DNA of 64,000 bases from Longimycelium tulufanense (lineage in GTDB: Bacteria > Actinomycetota > Actinomycetes > Mycobacteriales > Pseudonocardiaceae), in assembly GCF_014645795.1 (NCBI RefSeq), contig NZ_BMMK01000001.1, forward strand, positions 270,745 through 334,744, written 5' to 3'. The translations under genes and the position numbers were made by a program. A model generated the notes under the pieces. The model did no database searches. It saw only the letters and a program-made list of their open reading frames with translations, and was not told the DNA's origin. Below are positions 14,669 through 22,179 of this stretch, one piece after another; position 1 is the first letter of the stretch; every line of letters starts with the position of its first letter.

Positions 14669-15508
14669 ATGCGCACCCTCACCCACACCGACACCGGAAC
14701 TGTCCGCCTGGAATTAGAGCTGAGCGTGGGAGTGATCGAGGTCTGCGCCGAGGACCGGGACCGCGCCGAGGTCACTCTCACCCCGGCCACCCCGGGCGAC
14801 GAGGTCGCCGCTGAGTTGATTCGCCGTGCCCAGGTGCACCGTGACGGCTGGCGGATGATGGTGACCGTGCCCCGGCCGGCCAGTGCCGGCACCACCGTGA
14901 TCCGGACCGGGGGCGGTGTTACCCAGACCTGCATCAACACCGGCGGCGGCATGGTCTTCCAGTCCGGTGGGCACACGATCATCAACGGTCACGTGATCAG
15001 CGGAAACACCAACACCACGCCGTCTGGCGGTGCGGTACGTGCGGTGGCCCGGGTGCCCCGGGGTTCCACGCTGGTGATCAGCACCGAGACCGCCTCGGCC
15101 TGGACCCACGGGGCACTGGAGCGAATCCAGTTCCGTTCCGAGTTCGGCAACCTCCGCGCGGCCAGCGCGGATGTCCTGAACGCCTCCACCGTCTCCGGCG
15201 ACATCACCGCGCACGTGGCCGGTTCGGTGACGGTGCACACCACCTCCGGTGACGTCGAGCTGGGACCCACTCACGAGGCGTCGGTGACCACGGTGTCCGG
15301 CGATGTCGAGGTCACCGATCTGGGCGGCACCGCCCAGGCCATGACGGTCTCCGGCGACGTGCACATTCAGGCCATCGCCGACTCCCAGGTCACGGCCACC
15401 ACGATCAGCGGGGACATCAGGGTCACCGCCGAGCCCGGTGTGTCGGTGCGCACCCGCACCCAGACCGTGTCCGGCCGCGTCCGCACCCCGGACCAGGCCG
15501 GTGCGTGA
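14669..15508 (+). CDS. DUF4097-like beta-repeat protein
   Basis: The 279-aa product has the DUF4097 style of a right-handed beta-solenoid: short repeats with the core T-x-SGD recur about every 20 residues from residue 170 on (STVSGDITAH, TTSGDVELG, TVSGDVEVTD, TVSGDVHIQ, TISGDIRVT). It lacks a signal peptide and begins directly with a beta-rich segment, so a cytoplasmic or surface-associated location is open. A Gly/Asn-rich middle part (GGGVTQTC, INTGGGMVFQSGG) is unusual for the family. It overlaps the next gene (TGATG). Such proteins are common in actinomycetes but of unknown role. Confidence 0.7.
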   Translation: MRTLTHTDTGTVRLELELSVGVIEVCAEDRDRAEVTLTPATPGDEVAAELIRRAQVHRDGWRMMVTVPRPASAGTTVIRTGGGVTQTCINTGGGMVFQSGGHTIINGHVISGNTNTTPSGGAVRAVARVPRGSTLVISTETASAWTHGALERIQFRSEFGNLRAASADVLNASTVSGDITAHVAGSVTVHTTSGDVELGPTHEASVTTVSGDVEVTDLGGTAQAMTVSGDVHIQAIADSQVTATTISGDIRVTAEPGVSVRTRTQTVSGRVRTPDQAGA

Positions 15509-15792
15509 TGGGCCGCCGGATCACGGTCGAGTTCACCGAGTTGCAGGCGCGGGTCATCGTGCGAGCGCTGCAGTTCGGGCTCCGTGTCGCCCACCGGTTC
15601 CCCGGTGGTCTGACCGAGGCGGAGCGCACCGCACTGATCAAGGCCAGTTCCAAGGTCAGCACCGCGCTGTTCTACGACCGCCGACACCCGCACTCTCCTG
15701 CCTCTGGCCCTGCGGTGTCAGTCCCGCCACGAACTCCCGCCGCCGGGCCGGGCTCCCCAACCACCAAACGAGCAGTGAGGAGGCAACGGTGA
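15508..15792 (+). CDS. hypothetical protein with leader-encoded C-terminus
   Basis: ATG 15508 overlaps the preceding stop. About 64 residues (RRITVEFTELQARVIVRALQ …) look like a real helix-rich protein. The last 30 residues are read through the first copy of the 76-bp leader (PAVSVPPRTPAAGPGSP), so the gene has no stop before the repeat and the tail is repeat-derived. The stop at 15792 overlaps the lipoprotein start at 15789. No family is recognised. Confidence 0.55.
   Translation: MGRRITVEFTELQARVIVRALQFGLRVAHRFPGGLTEAERTALIKASSKVSTALFYDRRHPHSPASGPAVSVPPRTPAAGPGSPTTKRAVRRQR
15706..15782 (+). repeat. leader repeat, copy A
   Basis: This copy begins GGCCCTGCGG, then TGTCAGTCCCGCC, CCCGCCGCCGGGCC, GGGCTCCCCAACCACC and ends GAGCAGTGAGGAG, which acts as the ribosome-binding site of the lipoprotein gene (GTG 15789). 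The hairpin stem has one T-C mismatch. Confidence 0.85.
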
Positions 15793-16280
15793 CACACCGC
15801 TTACCGATCCTGACCACCGCGGCCGTGGCCGGCCTGCTGGTCGCGCTCACCGGTTGCCAGCCCCGCACCGGCACCGAGGCCGCACCGGACCGGGCCGGGT
15901 GGGTGGTCGCCGGCACCCCGGGCGAGCAGGTCGGCGCCCGTCACTGGCGGTCCGGTGCGGAGTCGGGGGACTCCGTGCTGTGTGTGCGGGCCGGCGCCCC
16001 GGTCGACCGTCATGGCCTGCACGACCCCGCCGACCAGAGGCGCGTCGTCGCCAGCTACGGCGCCCTGTTCACCGCCGGTCAGCCCTGCCCGCCCGGCCGG
16101 GAGGACACCCGCCTCAGCCCCGAGTTGGAGCGGGAGGCCCGCGGCGCGCTGCGGGACCCCCGCCCGCCGGTGTGGCAGCGGGTGTGTCAGGGCGGCCCGC
16201 ACGACGGGTCCGAGATCGCCTACTACGACGCGGCACCCACCGACATGGCCGCCATGGAGCGCCTCTGCCCCACCGGCTAA
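15789..16280 (+). CDS. small lipoprotein
   Basis: From GTG 15789 the product is 163 aa with a signal peptide (ILTTAAVAGLLVAL) ending in the lipobox LTGC at about residue 20. The mature protein would be anchored to the outer face of the membrane. Four further Cys residues (VLCVRAG, QPCPPG, RVCQGG, RLCPTG) could form two disulphides outside the cell. It starts directly behind leader copy A. The family is not recognised. Surface lipoproteins on conjugative elements often act in exclusion or contact between cells, which is only a suggestion here. Confidence 0.7.
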   Translation: MTHRLPILTTAAVAGLLVALTGCQPRTGTEAAPDRAGWVVAGTPGEQVGARHWRSGAESGDSVLCVRAGAPVDRHGLHDPADQRRVVASYGALFTAGQPCPPGREDTRLSPELEREARGALRDPRPPVWQRVCQGGPHDGSEIAYYDAAPTDMAAMERLCPTG

Positions 16281-16347
16281 CCCCGCCCCGGAGACGCACG
16301 CACTCAGACCGGGCAACCCGCCGGGTCACGACACCAAGGAGATCACC

Positions 16348-16533
16348 ATGGGTCTCTTCCGCAGCAAGCCCAGTAAGCCGAAGCCGGCGAGTGGCCGCAC
16401 GTGGGTCGAGGTTCCCGTTTGCCCCACGATCCCGAACTGCCGGCACGAGCACTACTACGAAGAGCGCGACGGGAACGTGATGCGCGGCAACTGCAAGGAC
16501 TGCCCCGCCACCTGGACGCGACCAGTTCGCTGA
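16348..16533 (+). CDS. small Cys-rich protein, 61 aa
   Basis: ATG 16348 follows AAGGAGAT. The sequence starts basic (FRSKPSKPKP) and carries CPTIPNCRHEHYYEE and GNCKDCPATW, that is four Cys plus two His suited to a zinc ribbon. It is one of the series of tiny zinc-binding-type proteins in this operon, and leader copy B starts 26 bases after its stop. No family is recognised. Confidence 0.55.
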   Translation: MGLFRSKPSKPKPASGRTWVEVPVCPTIPNCRHEHYYEERDGNVMRGNCKDCPATWTRPVR

Positions 16534-16559
16534 TCCGCCAACAACAGGTCTGCTGCCCC

Positions 16560-16637
16560 GGCCCGGCGGTGTCAGTCCCGCCAAGAATTCCCGCCGCCCG
16601 GCCGGGCTCCCCAACCACGTGAACGAGTAATGAGGAG
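16560..16637 (+). repeat. leader repeat, copy B
   Basis: GGCCCGGCGG, TGTCAGTCCCGCC and GGGCTCCCCAACCAC are conserved. The 3' stem differs by one base (CCCGCCGCCCGGCC), and AGGAG at the end serves the ATG at 16645. This is the most diverged of the four full copies. Confidence 0.8.
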
Positions 16638-16644
16638 AACCACC

Positions 16645-17064
16645 ATGTTCCAGGTCGACACCCATGCTGCACGAGCGGTGCTGGATTTCCTCGACAGCCA
16701 TCCGCAGCTTCCCCGCATCGCGGCCATTGACCACCACTCGTATTCCCACCCACGAGACAGGCGCAGCTATCACGACCTGCAGATCGATGACGAGAGTATT
16801 GCGGCCGCGTTGGCGTGGCACGACGTCCTCACCGAGGTGAGGGTGGTACTCAACGACTACCCGGACAGCGGATCTGTCCACATCGGGCTGTACGGGTTGC
16901 TGCCCACCGGTCCCGGTGTGCACGTCTACGCCGCAGTGCGTGGTGACGAGCGGATCGCGTTGCTGCTTAACACCGATCTCCGGTTCATCTCCCACGGGTG
17001 CGAGGTTGACGTCAGCGTGCTGCGTCGGCTGACCGATGCGCGCGTGGCGGAAGCGGTGGCCTGA
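16645..17064 (+). CDS. hypothetical protein, 139 aa
   Basis: ATG 16645 lies behind TGAGGAG of leader copy B. The protein looks alpha/beta (ARAVLDFLDSHPQLPRIAAI, VRVVLNDYPDSGSVHIGLYG, HVYAAVRGDERIALLL). Its stop overlaps the next ATG (TGATG), so the two are translated as a pair. No family or catalytic motif is recognised. Confidence 0.6.
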   Translation: MFQVDTHAARAVLDFLDSHPQLPRIAAIDHHSYSHPRDRRSYHDLQIDDESIAAALAWHDVLTEVRVVLNDYPDSGSVHIGLYGLLPTGPGVHVYAAVRGDERIALLLNTDLRFISHGCEVDVSVLRRLTDARVAEAVA

Positions 17065-17246
17065 TGGTGCACCTCCGCGTGGAGGGACGTCCCGACGAGA
17101 TCGCGCATGCAGTGACGCTGTTGCGGTGCGTACTGCGCATCAGCTCAACCAGTCCCTTCTATCCCCACCGTCGGGATGGCGGGACCGGCCTGGTCTACCT
17201 CGATGCCGCTCCACTCCCTGCTCAGGAAGGGAAGGACTCGGCATGA
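17064..17246 (+). CDS. hypothetical protein, 60 aa
   Basis: The ATG at 17064 is coupled to the preceding stop. The sequence (MVHLRVEGRPDEIAHAVTLL … GGTGLVYLDAAPL) has the strand-helix pattern of a small alpha/beta domain. Its TGA overlaps the next ATG (ATGA). The chain of overlaps supports it as a real gene; the function is unknown. Confidence 0.5.
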   Translation: MVHLRVEGRPDEIAHAVTLLRCVLRISSTSPFYPHRRDGGTGLVYLDAAPLPAQEGKDSA

Positions 17247-17323
17247 AGTTCCTACGCCGCCTGCAAGACCGCGTCCTGACGACGCTGGACGAGTGGAGCA
17301 CCTGCCACACCAGCAACCAGTAG
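17243..17323 (+). CDS. 26-residue peptide
   Basis: MKFLRRLQDRVLTTLDEW is followed by STCHTSNQ. It is an amphipathic helix with a basic start. The ATG overlaps the preceding stop, and leader copy C begins 12 bases after the TAG. It is short, so only the tight coupling supports it. Confidence 0.35.
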   Translation: MKFLRRLQDRVLTTLDEWSTCHTSNQ

Positions 17324-17335
17324 CCACACCACCCT

Positions 17336-17411
17336 GGCCCTGCGGTGTCAGTCCCGCCAAGAACTCCCGCCGCCGGGCCGGGCTCCCCAACCACCAAACG
17401 AGCAGTGAGGA
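17336..17411 (+). repeat. leader repeat, copy C
   Basis: Nearly identical to copy A (GGCCCTGCGG, CCCGCCGCCGGGCC, GAGCAGTGAGGA). The next ATG is at 17417, six bases downstream. Confidence 0.85.
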
Positions 17412-17416
17412 CACCC

Positions 17417-17590
17417 ATGTCTGTGATGCACATCGTCCCAAGCGTGCGCGCCACTCTCGCTGACCTCGGCCTGGCCAGCTACCGCACCTACTGCGGTGTG
17501 ACGTTGACCCGAGGTGCGCAGAGGAACGCTCCAATGTGCCCGGCCTGCATGAAGAAGGCCGGGTGGAAGGACGACAAGCGCAAGCACTGA
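17417..17590 (+). CDS. small Cys-pair protein, 57 aa
   Basis: ATG 17417 is read from leader copy C. TLADLGLASYRTYCGVTLTR is followed by APMCPACMKKAGWK, giving one C-x2-C knuckle and a lone Cys with a basic tail. This is a partial zinc-ribbon pattern, as in other small proteins of this operon. The function is unknown. Confidence 0.55.
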   Translation: MSVMHIVPSVRATLADLGLASYRTYCGVTLTRGAQRNAPMCPACMKKAGWKDDKRKH

Positions 17591-17602
17591 AGACCGAGCA
17601 CC

Positions 17603-17646
17603 GGCCCGGCAGCCAGTTCTGCCATGGAATCCCGCCGCCGGGCCGG
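17603..17646 (+). repeat. partial leader repeat, copy E
   Basis: GGCCCGGC, then GCCA-GGAA and CCCGCCGCCGGGCCGG keep the hairpin of the leader, but the 3' part has changed to a CCCCAGTGAC stretch and GGGGAAAGGA before the ATG at 17682. Confidence 0.6.
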
Positions 17647-17681
17647 TCCCTGCCCCAGTGACTAGGGGAAAGGACTTTGCA

Positions 17682-18455
17682 ATGGACACATTGACCACGA
17701 TGCCGGTCGGGCTGGTCGAGGTGATGGTGCGCCGTGGTGACCGCATGGGGGCCATGCTCGGTGAACCGACCAGCTCACCCGGGTTGTTCATCGTTCCCGA
17801 TCCGGGCAGCGACGGAGTGACCTGGACCGGGAATTTCTGCGTTGTGCACAGTGCTTCCGGTCACACCGCTGTCCGGCCGACCGCTCTGGCCTACGCCCGC
17901 GAAGTTGCCGAGCAGCTCGCTGAATCCGGCGTGGACTGGACCCGGCCACTGAAGGAACTGCACACGCGGGACGAGGCCAAGGACGCCTACCTGCGGGTAA
18001 TGCTGGCGCTGGATGCCGCGGAGGACACGGGAACACCGCTGCGGTGGGCGCGACTGAGCTGGCGACAGCATCCGCCGTTGTACCGGATCCTCGGCGACCG
18101 GTACTACGACGATGTCGTCTTCCGTGGCTGGCCTGAGCTGGTGGACTGGCTGGACCAGCTGGTGGAGGACTACTGGTCGCCGAGCCCGACACCCACAGCC
18201 CGGGTGGTACGCGACACGAATCCCGCGTGGCAGCTGGTCTGCGCCGCACCCCTGTGCGGCCACCGTCGCCGTGAACCTGCCGCAGTGCACTTCACCACCG
18301 AGGACGGCGACGAGTTCGAAGGCATCACCTCCGAACGGCACGAGCTGGTCGAGGCCGCCGCCTATGAGGGATGGCGGGACGTCGACGGAGAGCACTGGAT
18401 GTGCCCGCACTGCAGCGCGGCCCACCCCAAGCGCACCGAGTGGGAGCGCTGCTGA
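17682..18455 (+). CDS. hypothetical protein with C-terminal zinc knuckles, 257 aa
   Basis: ATG 17682 follows GGGGAAAGGA. The N-terminal half (VEVMVRRGDRMGAML, GLFIVPDPG, VTWTGNFCVVHSASG) looks beta-rich; a helical middle contains LAYAREVAEQLAESGVDW. The C-terminal part carries VCAAPLCGHRRR and WMCPHCSAAHP, two Cys pairs that can make a zinc ribbon. No known family is recognised. It is the largest member of the zinc-knuckle series and lies just before the transfer genes. Confidence 0.6.
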   Translation: MDTLTTMPVGLVEVMVRRGDRMGAMLGEPTSSPGLFIVPDPGSDGVTWTGNFCVVHSASGHTAVRPTALAYAREVAEQLAESGVDWTRPLKELHTRDEAKDAYLRVMLALDAAEDTGTPLRWARLSWRQHPPLYRILGDRYYDDVVFRGWPELVDWLDQLVEDYWSPSPTPTARVVRDTNPAWQLVCAAPLCGHRRREPAAVHFTTEDGDEFEGITSERHELVEAAAYEGWRDVDGEHWMCPHCSAAHPKRTEWERC

Positions 18456-18457
18456 CC

Positions 18458-18685
18458 ATGGTTGCGCCTCGACCGATCACCGAAATCCTCACCGAAGTCC
18501 TGCGCAGCGTTCCCGCCGCCAACCCACCGCTGCAGGAACGCGTGGCCTGGCTACGCCGCAAGACCATCCTGCTCGAGGAGATCGCCCACCACGGGGGACC
18601 CGAGGCAGCTCCGGCCCTGGACCGCGCTGCCAACGCCCGGGCTGAGGCAGCCCGCATCCATCGAGTCAGCTTCCCCAAACCGTGA
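18458..18685 (+). CDS. small helical protein, 75 aa
   Basis: The ATG at 18458 lies two bases after the preceding stop. The sequence is predicted helical (ITEILTEVLRSVPAANPP, VAWLRRKTILLEEIAHH, ALDRAANARAEAARIHR), perhaps a two- or three-helix bundle. It is the last small gene before leader copy D and the transfer genes. The function is unknown. Confidence 0.55.
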   Translation: MVAPRPITEILTEVLRSVPAANPPLQERVAWLRRKTILLEEIAHHGGPEAAPALDRAANARAEAARIHRVSFPKP

Positions 18686-18757
18686 AAGGAGAACGCGACC
18701 GATCTTGGCGGCTACATGGCCGAGAGGAAGGCCGCGTTCTCCGGCTGAGTGCGCCCC

Positions 18758-18833
18758 GGCCCGGCGGTGTCAGTCCCGCCAAGAACTCCCGCCGCCGGGC
18801 CGGGCTCCCCAACCACCAACGAGCAGTGAGGAG
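18758..18833 (+). repeat. leader repeat, copy D
   Basis: This copy has the perfect stem GGCCCGGCGG/CCGCCGGGCC and ends GAGCAGTGAGGAG, ten bases before the ATG of the DUF2637 gene. A 10-codon ORF (ATG 18716) lies just upstream. Confidence 0.85.
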
Positions 18834-18842
18834 AGCCCCATT

Positions 18843-19811
18843 ATGTCTGCGCCGAACAGGGCGACACACCGCCCACCCGAACGGCAGCGCAGCGCCTACC
18901 CACCCCGCGTGGAGGACTTGGTGCCGCAGGCGCGGGGGCTGGCCGAGCAGTTGGGCCAGATCCCCTCCCGCAACCGGATCATGGAGGAGTTCCGGGTGGG
19001 TGCCCCGAAGGCGCGCGCTATCCGGGAGGCGCTGGTCGGCTCCGAGTTCGGCCCGGACTGTGCGCCCGAGCGGACCCGGCTGCGGGTGGTCGGCCAGCCC
19101 CACCCGGCCGAGCCGGAGCCGGGCACGGACCCGGGTCCCGACACCGTGGCCGAGACCGACGCCCCGGCCGCCGAACCCGCTCCGACGACCCCGCCGACCG
19201 GACCGGCCAGCAGCAGCGTGCCGGCGGAGCCGGCCCCGGTTCCCGGACCCATCCCTCAGCCGTCACATACCCCGAAGCGGGACGTGGAGGCGGCGCAGAC
19301 CAGCACACCCGCAGACCCGGGCACGAACCCGAACACGACCGCCGGCCCGAACCCGGCAGAGGACCCGGGACCGCCGGTGGCGCGGTGGCCGGTGTTGTTG
19401 TTGGCCGCGCCCGCGTTCGTGGCGATCTGGTCGGGCTGGGTGGGTCTGGGTGCGCTGACCGGGTTCGGGGTGGTGCACCCGCTACCCGGGATCTGGGACA
19501 GCTTCACGCTCAACACCGCGATCACGTTGCCGATCGGGGTGGAGACCTACGCCGCCTACGCCCTGCGGATCTGGCTGGCTTCCCATGTGCCGGCCCGCGC
19601 CCGGCGGTTCGCCAAGTGGTCCGCGCTGGGCTCCCTGCTGCTGGGGATGCTCGGCCAGATCGCCTACCACCTGATGAAGGCCGCCGGCTACACCGCCGCA
19701 CCCTGGCCCATCACCACCGCCGTGTCCTGCCTGCCGGTGGCCGTGCTCGGCATGGGCGCCGCACTGGCCCACCTCATGCACACCGACGAGACCCGGAAGG
19801 AGGAGAACTGA
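18843..19811 (+). CDS. DUF2637-type membrane protein (Spd-like)
   Basis: The 322-aa product begins with a winged-helix-like segment (QLGQIPSRNRIMEEF, VGAPKARAIREALVG), followed by a Pro/Ala-rich linker of about 110 residues. The membrane part has four helices (PVLLLAAPAFVAIWSGWVGL, TAITLPIGVETYAAYAL, SALGSLLLGMLGQIAY, TTAVSCLPVAVLGMGAAL). DUF2637 proteins accompany TraB in AICEs and are thought to take part in spread of the element within the recipient mycelium. It overlaps traB (TGATG) and is read from leader copy D. Confidence 0.8.
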   Translation: MSAPNRATHRPPERQRSAYPPRVEDLVPQARGLAEQLGQIPSRNRIMEEFRVGAPKARAIREALVGSEFGPDCAPERTRLRVVGQPHPAEPEPGTDPGPDTVAETDAPAAEPAPTTPPTGPASSSVPAEPAPVPGPIPQPSHTPKRDVEAAQTSTPADPGTNPNTTAGPNPAEDPGPPVARWPVLLLAAPAFVAIWSGWVGLGALTGFGVVHPLPGIWDSFTLNTAITLPIGVETYAAYALRIWLASHVPARARRFAKWSALGSLLLGMLGQIAYHLMKAAGYTAAPWPITTAVSCLPVAVLGMGAALAHLMHTDETRKEEN

Positions 19812-22015
19812 TGTCGACCACAACCCCGGTGGCCACACCCGACCCGGACGAGCCGCAGGACCCCACGGGTGGGCGGGTGCTGGACTTCCCCGGGTCCATG
19901 CGGTCCCCGAACGGCACGGAGACTGACACTCCGCCTGCTGGCGGTGTGGACGGTGGCAGCCATTTCGAGGTCGAGTTGGACCCCGAACCGCAACCCGGCG
20001 GCGCCCCGGTGGACACGCCCGGCGCCACGCTGACCGACGCACGGCAAGGGAACACATCGGACGGTCGCCGCCCGGTGATCCCGGTGGCACTTCAGGGATG
20101 GGCCAACATCAAAGCCACCCTGTACGACGCCGCCCGCCAGGTGGGGCACCTGGCTGGCTACCACGCGGTGCGTATGCCGTGGTACGCCGTCCAGATGTGC
20201 TGGTGGGCAGTGGTCGGCGCGTTCCGGCTGGTGATCCGGCAACTGCGGTGGTGGTGGGTGACCGAGCAACACGCGCTACGCCAGCGCGCGGCCAGCGCTG
20301 ATGACCCGATGGCCTGGCTGCGGTTACACCAGGAAGCCAAACGGACCCGCGTGTGGCGCGGCCTGGTGATCGCTGTCGAGGTGTTCGCGGTGGTGGTCGG
20401 TGCCCCGCTGCTGTGGGCGCAGGCGCCCTGGTGGGTGGTGGTCGCCGGGGGTGCGCTGGCCGTGGTGGGTCTGGCCCGCCTGGGTCGGCCCGTGGACCGA
20501 CCGATCGTGTCCGCCGCGGTGGTCGCCGGCCGGCACCGCCGGTTGAACGCCGACATTGTGCTGCGCGCCTACTACGCCGCCGGTCTGGGACATCCGGACA
20601 AGCCCAATCAGCAGATCGGGTTTGGGTCCACCATGTCCCGCGACAAGACCGACACCGGGTCGCAGGTGGTCATCGATCTGCCCTACGGCAAGGGCTTCGA
20701 CGACGCACTGAAGGCCAAGGGCGCCATCGCATCCGGGTTGGACGTGTCGATCAACCAGGTGTTCCTCACCCGCGATCCGTCGTCGCACCGCCGGCACACC
20801 CTGTTCGTGGCCGACCGGGACCCGCTGGCTCTTCCCGCCGGCCGCACACCGCTGGTCGACGGCAAGCTGCGGGACATCTGGAAGCCGGCACCGTTCGGGT
20901 TGGACGAACGCGGTCGCAAGGTCACGCTGCCGCTGATGTGGATCAGCGTCCTGGTGGGGGCGCAGCCCCGCAAGGGCAAGACGTTCTCCGCCCGCCTGTT
21001 GGCCCTGTATGCCGCGCTCGACCCCTACGTGCGGTTGATTGTGGTGGACGGCAAGAACTCCCCGGACTGGGACAAGTTCCGGCTGGTGGCGCACCGCGCG
21101 GTCTTCGGCACCGTGCCCAATAGCCGCGACACCGACCCGGTCACCCACCTACTGGAGGCGTTGCGGGAGATCAAACGCCACATCCAGGACGTCAACGAGT
21201 TGTTGTCCACGCTGCCGGTCACCGAGTGCCCAGAGGGCAAGCTCACCCCGCAGCTGGCACGCACGTATCCGCAGTTGCGGGTGTGGATGCTGGTCATGGA
21301 GGAGTTCCAGGTCTACTTCGAACTGGACGATCAGGACGTCAACAAGGAGATCGCCGCCCTGCTGTCGTTCATCATGGCCGTGGGCCCCTCCGCCGGGGTG
21401 ATCATCCTGTCCTCCTCGCAGAAGCCCTCCGGTGTCGGCGCCGGGGATGTGTCCCGGCTGTTCAACCGCTACCGGGACAACCACGCCGTCCGGTTCGCCC
21501 TCAAGTGCGGCAACCGGACGGTGTCCGAAGCGGTGCTGGGCGGGGATGCCTACGCCGAAGGATTCGACGCCTCGGCGCTGCCCACGGGCGCGGCCTACCG
21601 GGGCGTGGGGATTCTGTACGGCGCCAGCGATGACACCCCGATCGTGCGCACGTATCTGGCCGACCACACCGACGCGGAAAAAATCCTGCTCGCGGCGCGG
21701 AAACACCGCCAGGCGGCCGGGACGCTGTCCGGGCTGGCGGCCGGGGAGGACCTCGACCGCGACACGCGGGACGTGCTGGCCGACGCCCGCGCGATGTTCA
21801 ACCCCGGTGACAAGGGGTTGCAGTGGGAGGAGCTGGCCGCCCGCTTGGCCGACCGGATTCCCGAGCACTACGCCGAGATCACCGCCGAGGCCATCTCCGC
21901 CCAGCTGCGCGGTCTCCGGATACGCAGCGTAGACGTCAAGCGCCACGGCGCCGCCCGCAAGGGCTGCAAGGCCGAGGACCTCGACACCGCGCTCGCCGCC
22001 CGCGCCGCCAGCTAA
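19811..22015 (+). CDS. traB: TraB/FtsK-like DNA translocase
   Basis: The 734-aa product has an acidic Pro/Thr-rich N-terminus. Membrane-proximal helices follow near residues 190-225 (VWRGLVIAVEVFAVVVGAPL, WWVVVAGGALAVVG). The FtsK-type motor domain has Walker A at about residues 381-390 (VGAQPRKGKT) and Walker B near residue 490 (LRVWMLVMEEFQ). VIILSSSQKPSG matches the sensor region, and the C-terminal winged helix (LQWEELAARLADR, SAQLRGLRIRSVDVKRHG) would read 8-bp recognition repeats. TraB alone moves double-stranded DNA between mycelia in streptomycete-type conjugation. The GGTCGCG cluster directly downstream is its likely target. Confidence 0.9.
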   Translation: MSTTTPVATPDPDEPQDPTGGRVLDFPGSMRSPNGTETDTPPAGGVDGGSHFEVELDPEPQPGGAPVDTPGATLTDARQGNTSDGRRPVIPVALQGWANIKATLYDAARQVGHLAGYHAVRMPWYAVQMCWWAVVGAFRLVIRQLRWWWVTEQHALRQRAASADDPMAWLRLHQEAKRTRVWRGLVIAVEVFAVVVGAPLLWAQAPWWVVVAGGALAVVGLARLGRPVDRPIVSAAVVAGRHRRLNADIVLRAYYAAGLGHPDKPNQQIGFGSTMSRDKTDTGSQVVIDLPYGKGFDDALKAKGAIASGLDVSINQVFLTRDPSSHRRHTLFVADRDPLALPAGRTPLVDGKLRDIWKPAPFGLDERGRKVTLPLMWISVLVGAQPRKGKTFSARLLALYAALDPYVRLIVVDGKNSPDWDKFRLVAHRAVFGTVPNSRDTDPVTHLLEALREIKRHIQDVNELLSTLPVTECPEGKLTPQLARTYPQLRVWMLVMEEFQVYFELDDQDVNKEIAALLSFIMAVGPSAGVIILSSSQKPSGVGAGDVSRLFNRYRDNHAVRFALKCGNRTVSEAVLGGDAYAEGFDASALPTGAAYRGVGILYGASDDTPIVRTYLADHTDAEKILLAARKHRQAAGTLSGLAAGEDLDRDTRDVLADARAMFNPGDKGLQWEELAARLADRIPEHYAEITAEAISAQLRGLRIRSVDVKRHGAARKGCKAEDLDTALAARAAS

Positions 22016-22018
22016 CCC

Positions 22019-22179
22019 GGTCGCGACGCTCCCGCGACCGGTCGCGCCTCCGCGACTCGACCCGCGACCGCCCTGGTCAGCACCAACACCGGACGGTCGC
22101 GGGTCGCGCCACCCCTGCCCACACCCCAGGAAACCCCGTGGGAGGCCCCCGTATGCCCCTCGTTGACGCGACCGCGACC
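22019..22179. promoter_or_regulatory. putative clt (TraB recognition) repeat cluster
   Basis: The heptamer GGTCGCG or its complement CGCGACC occurs at 22019, 22033, 22040, 22063, 22095, 22102, 22167 and 22173. The pair at 22033-22046 forms the perfect palindrome CGCGACCGGTCGCG. Position right after traB is where cis-acting transfer loci of streptomycete plasmids often lie. Function is inferred. Confidence 0.5.
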
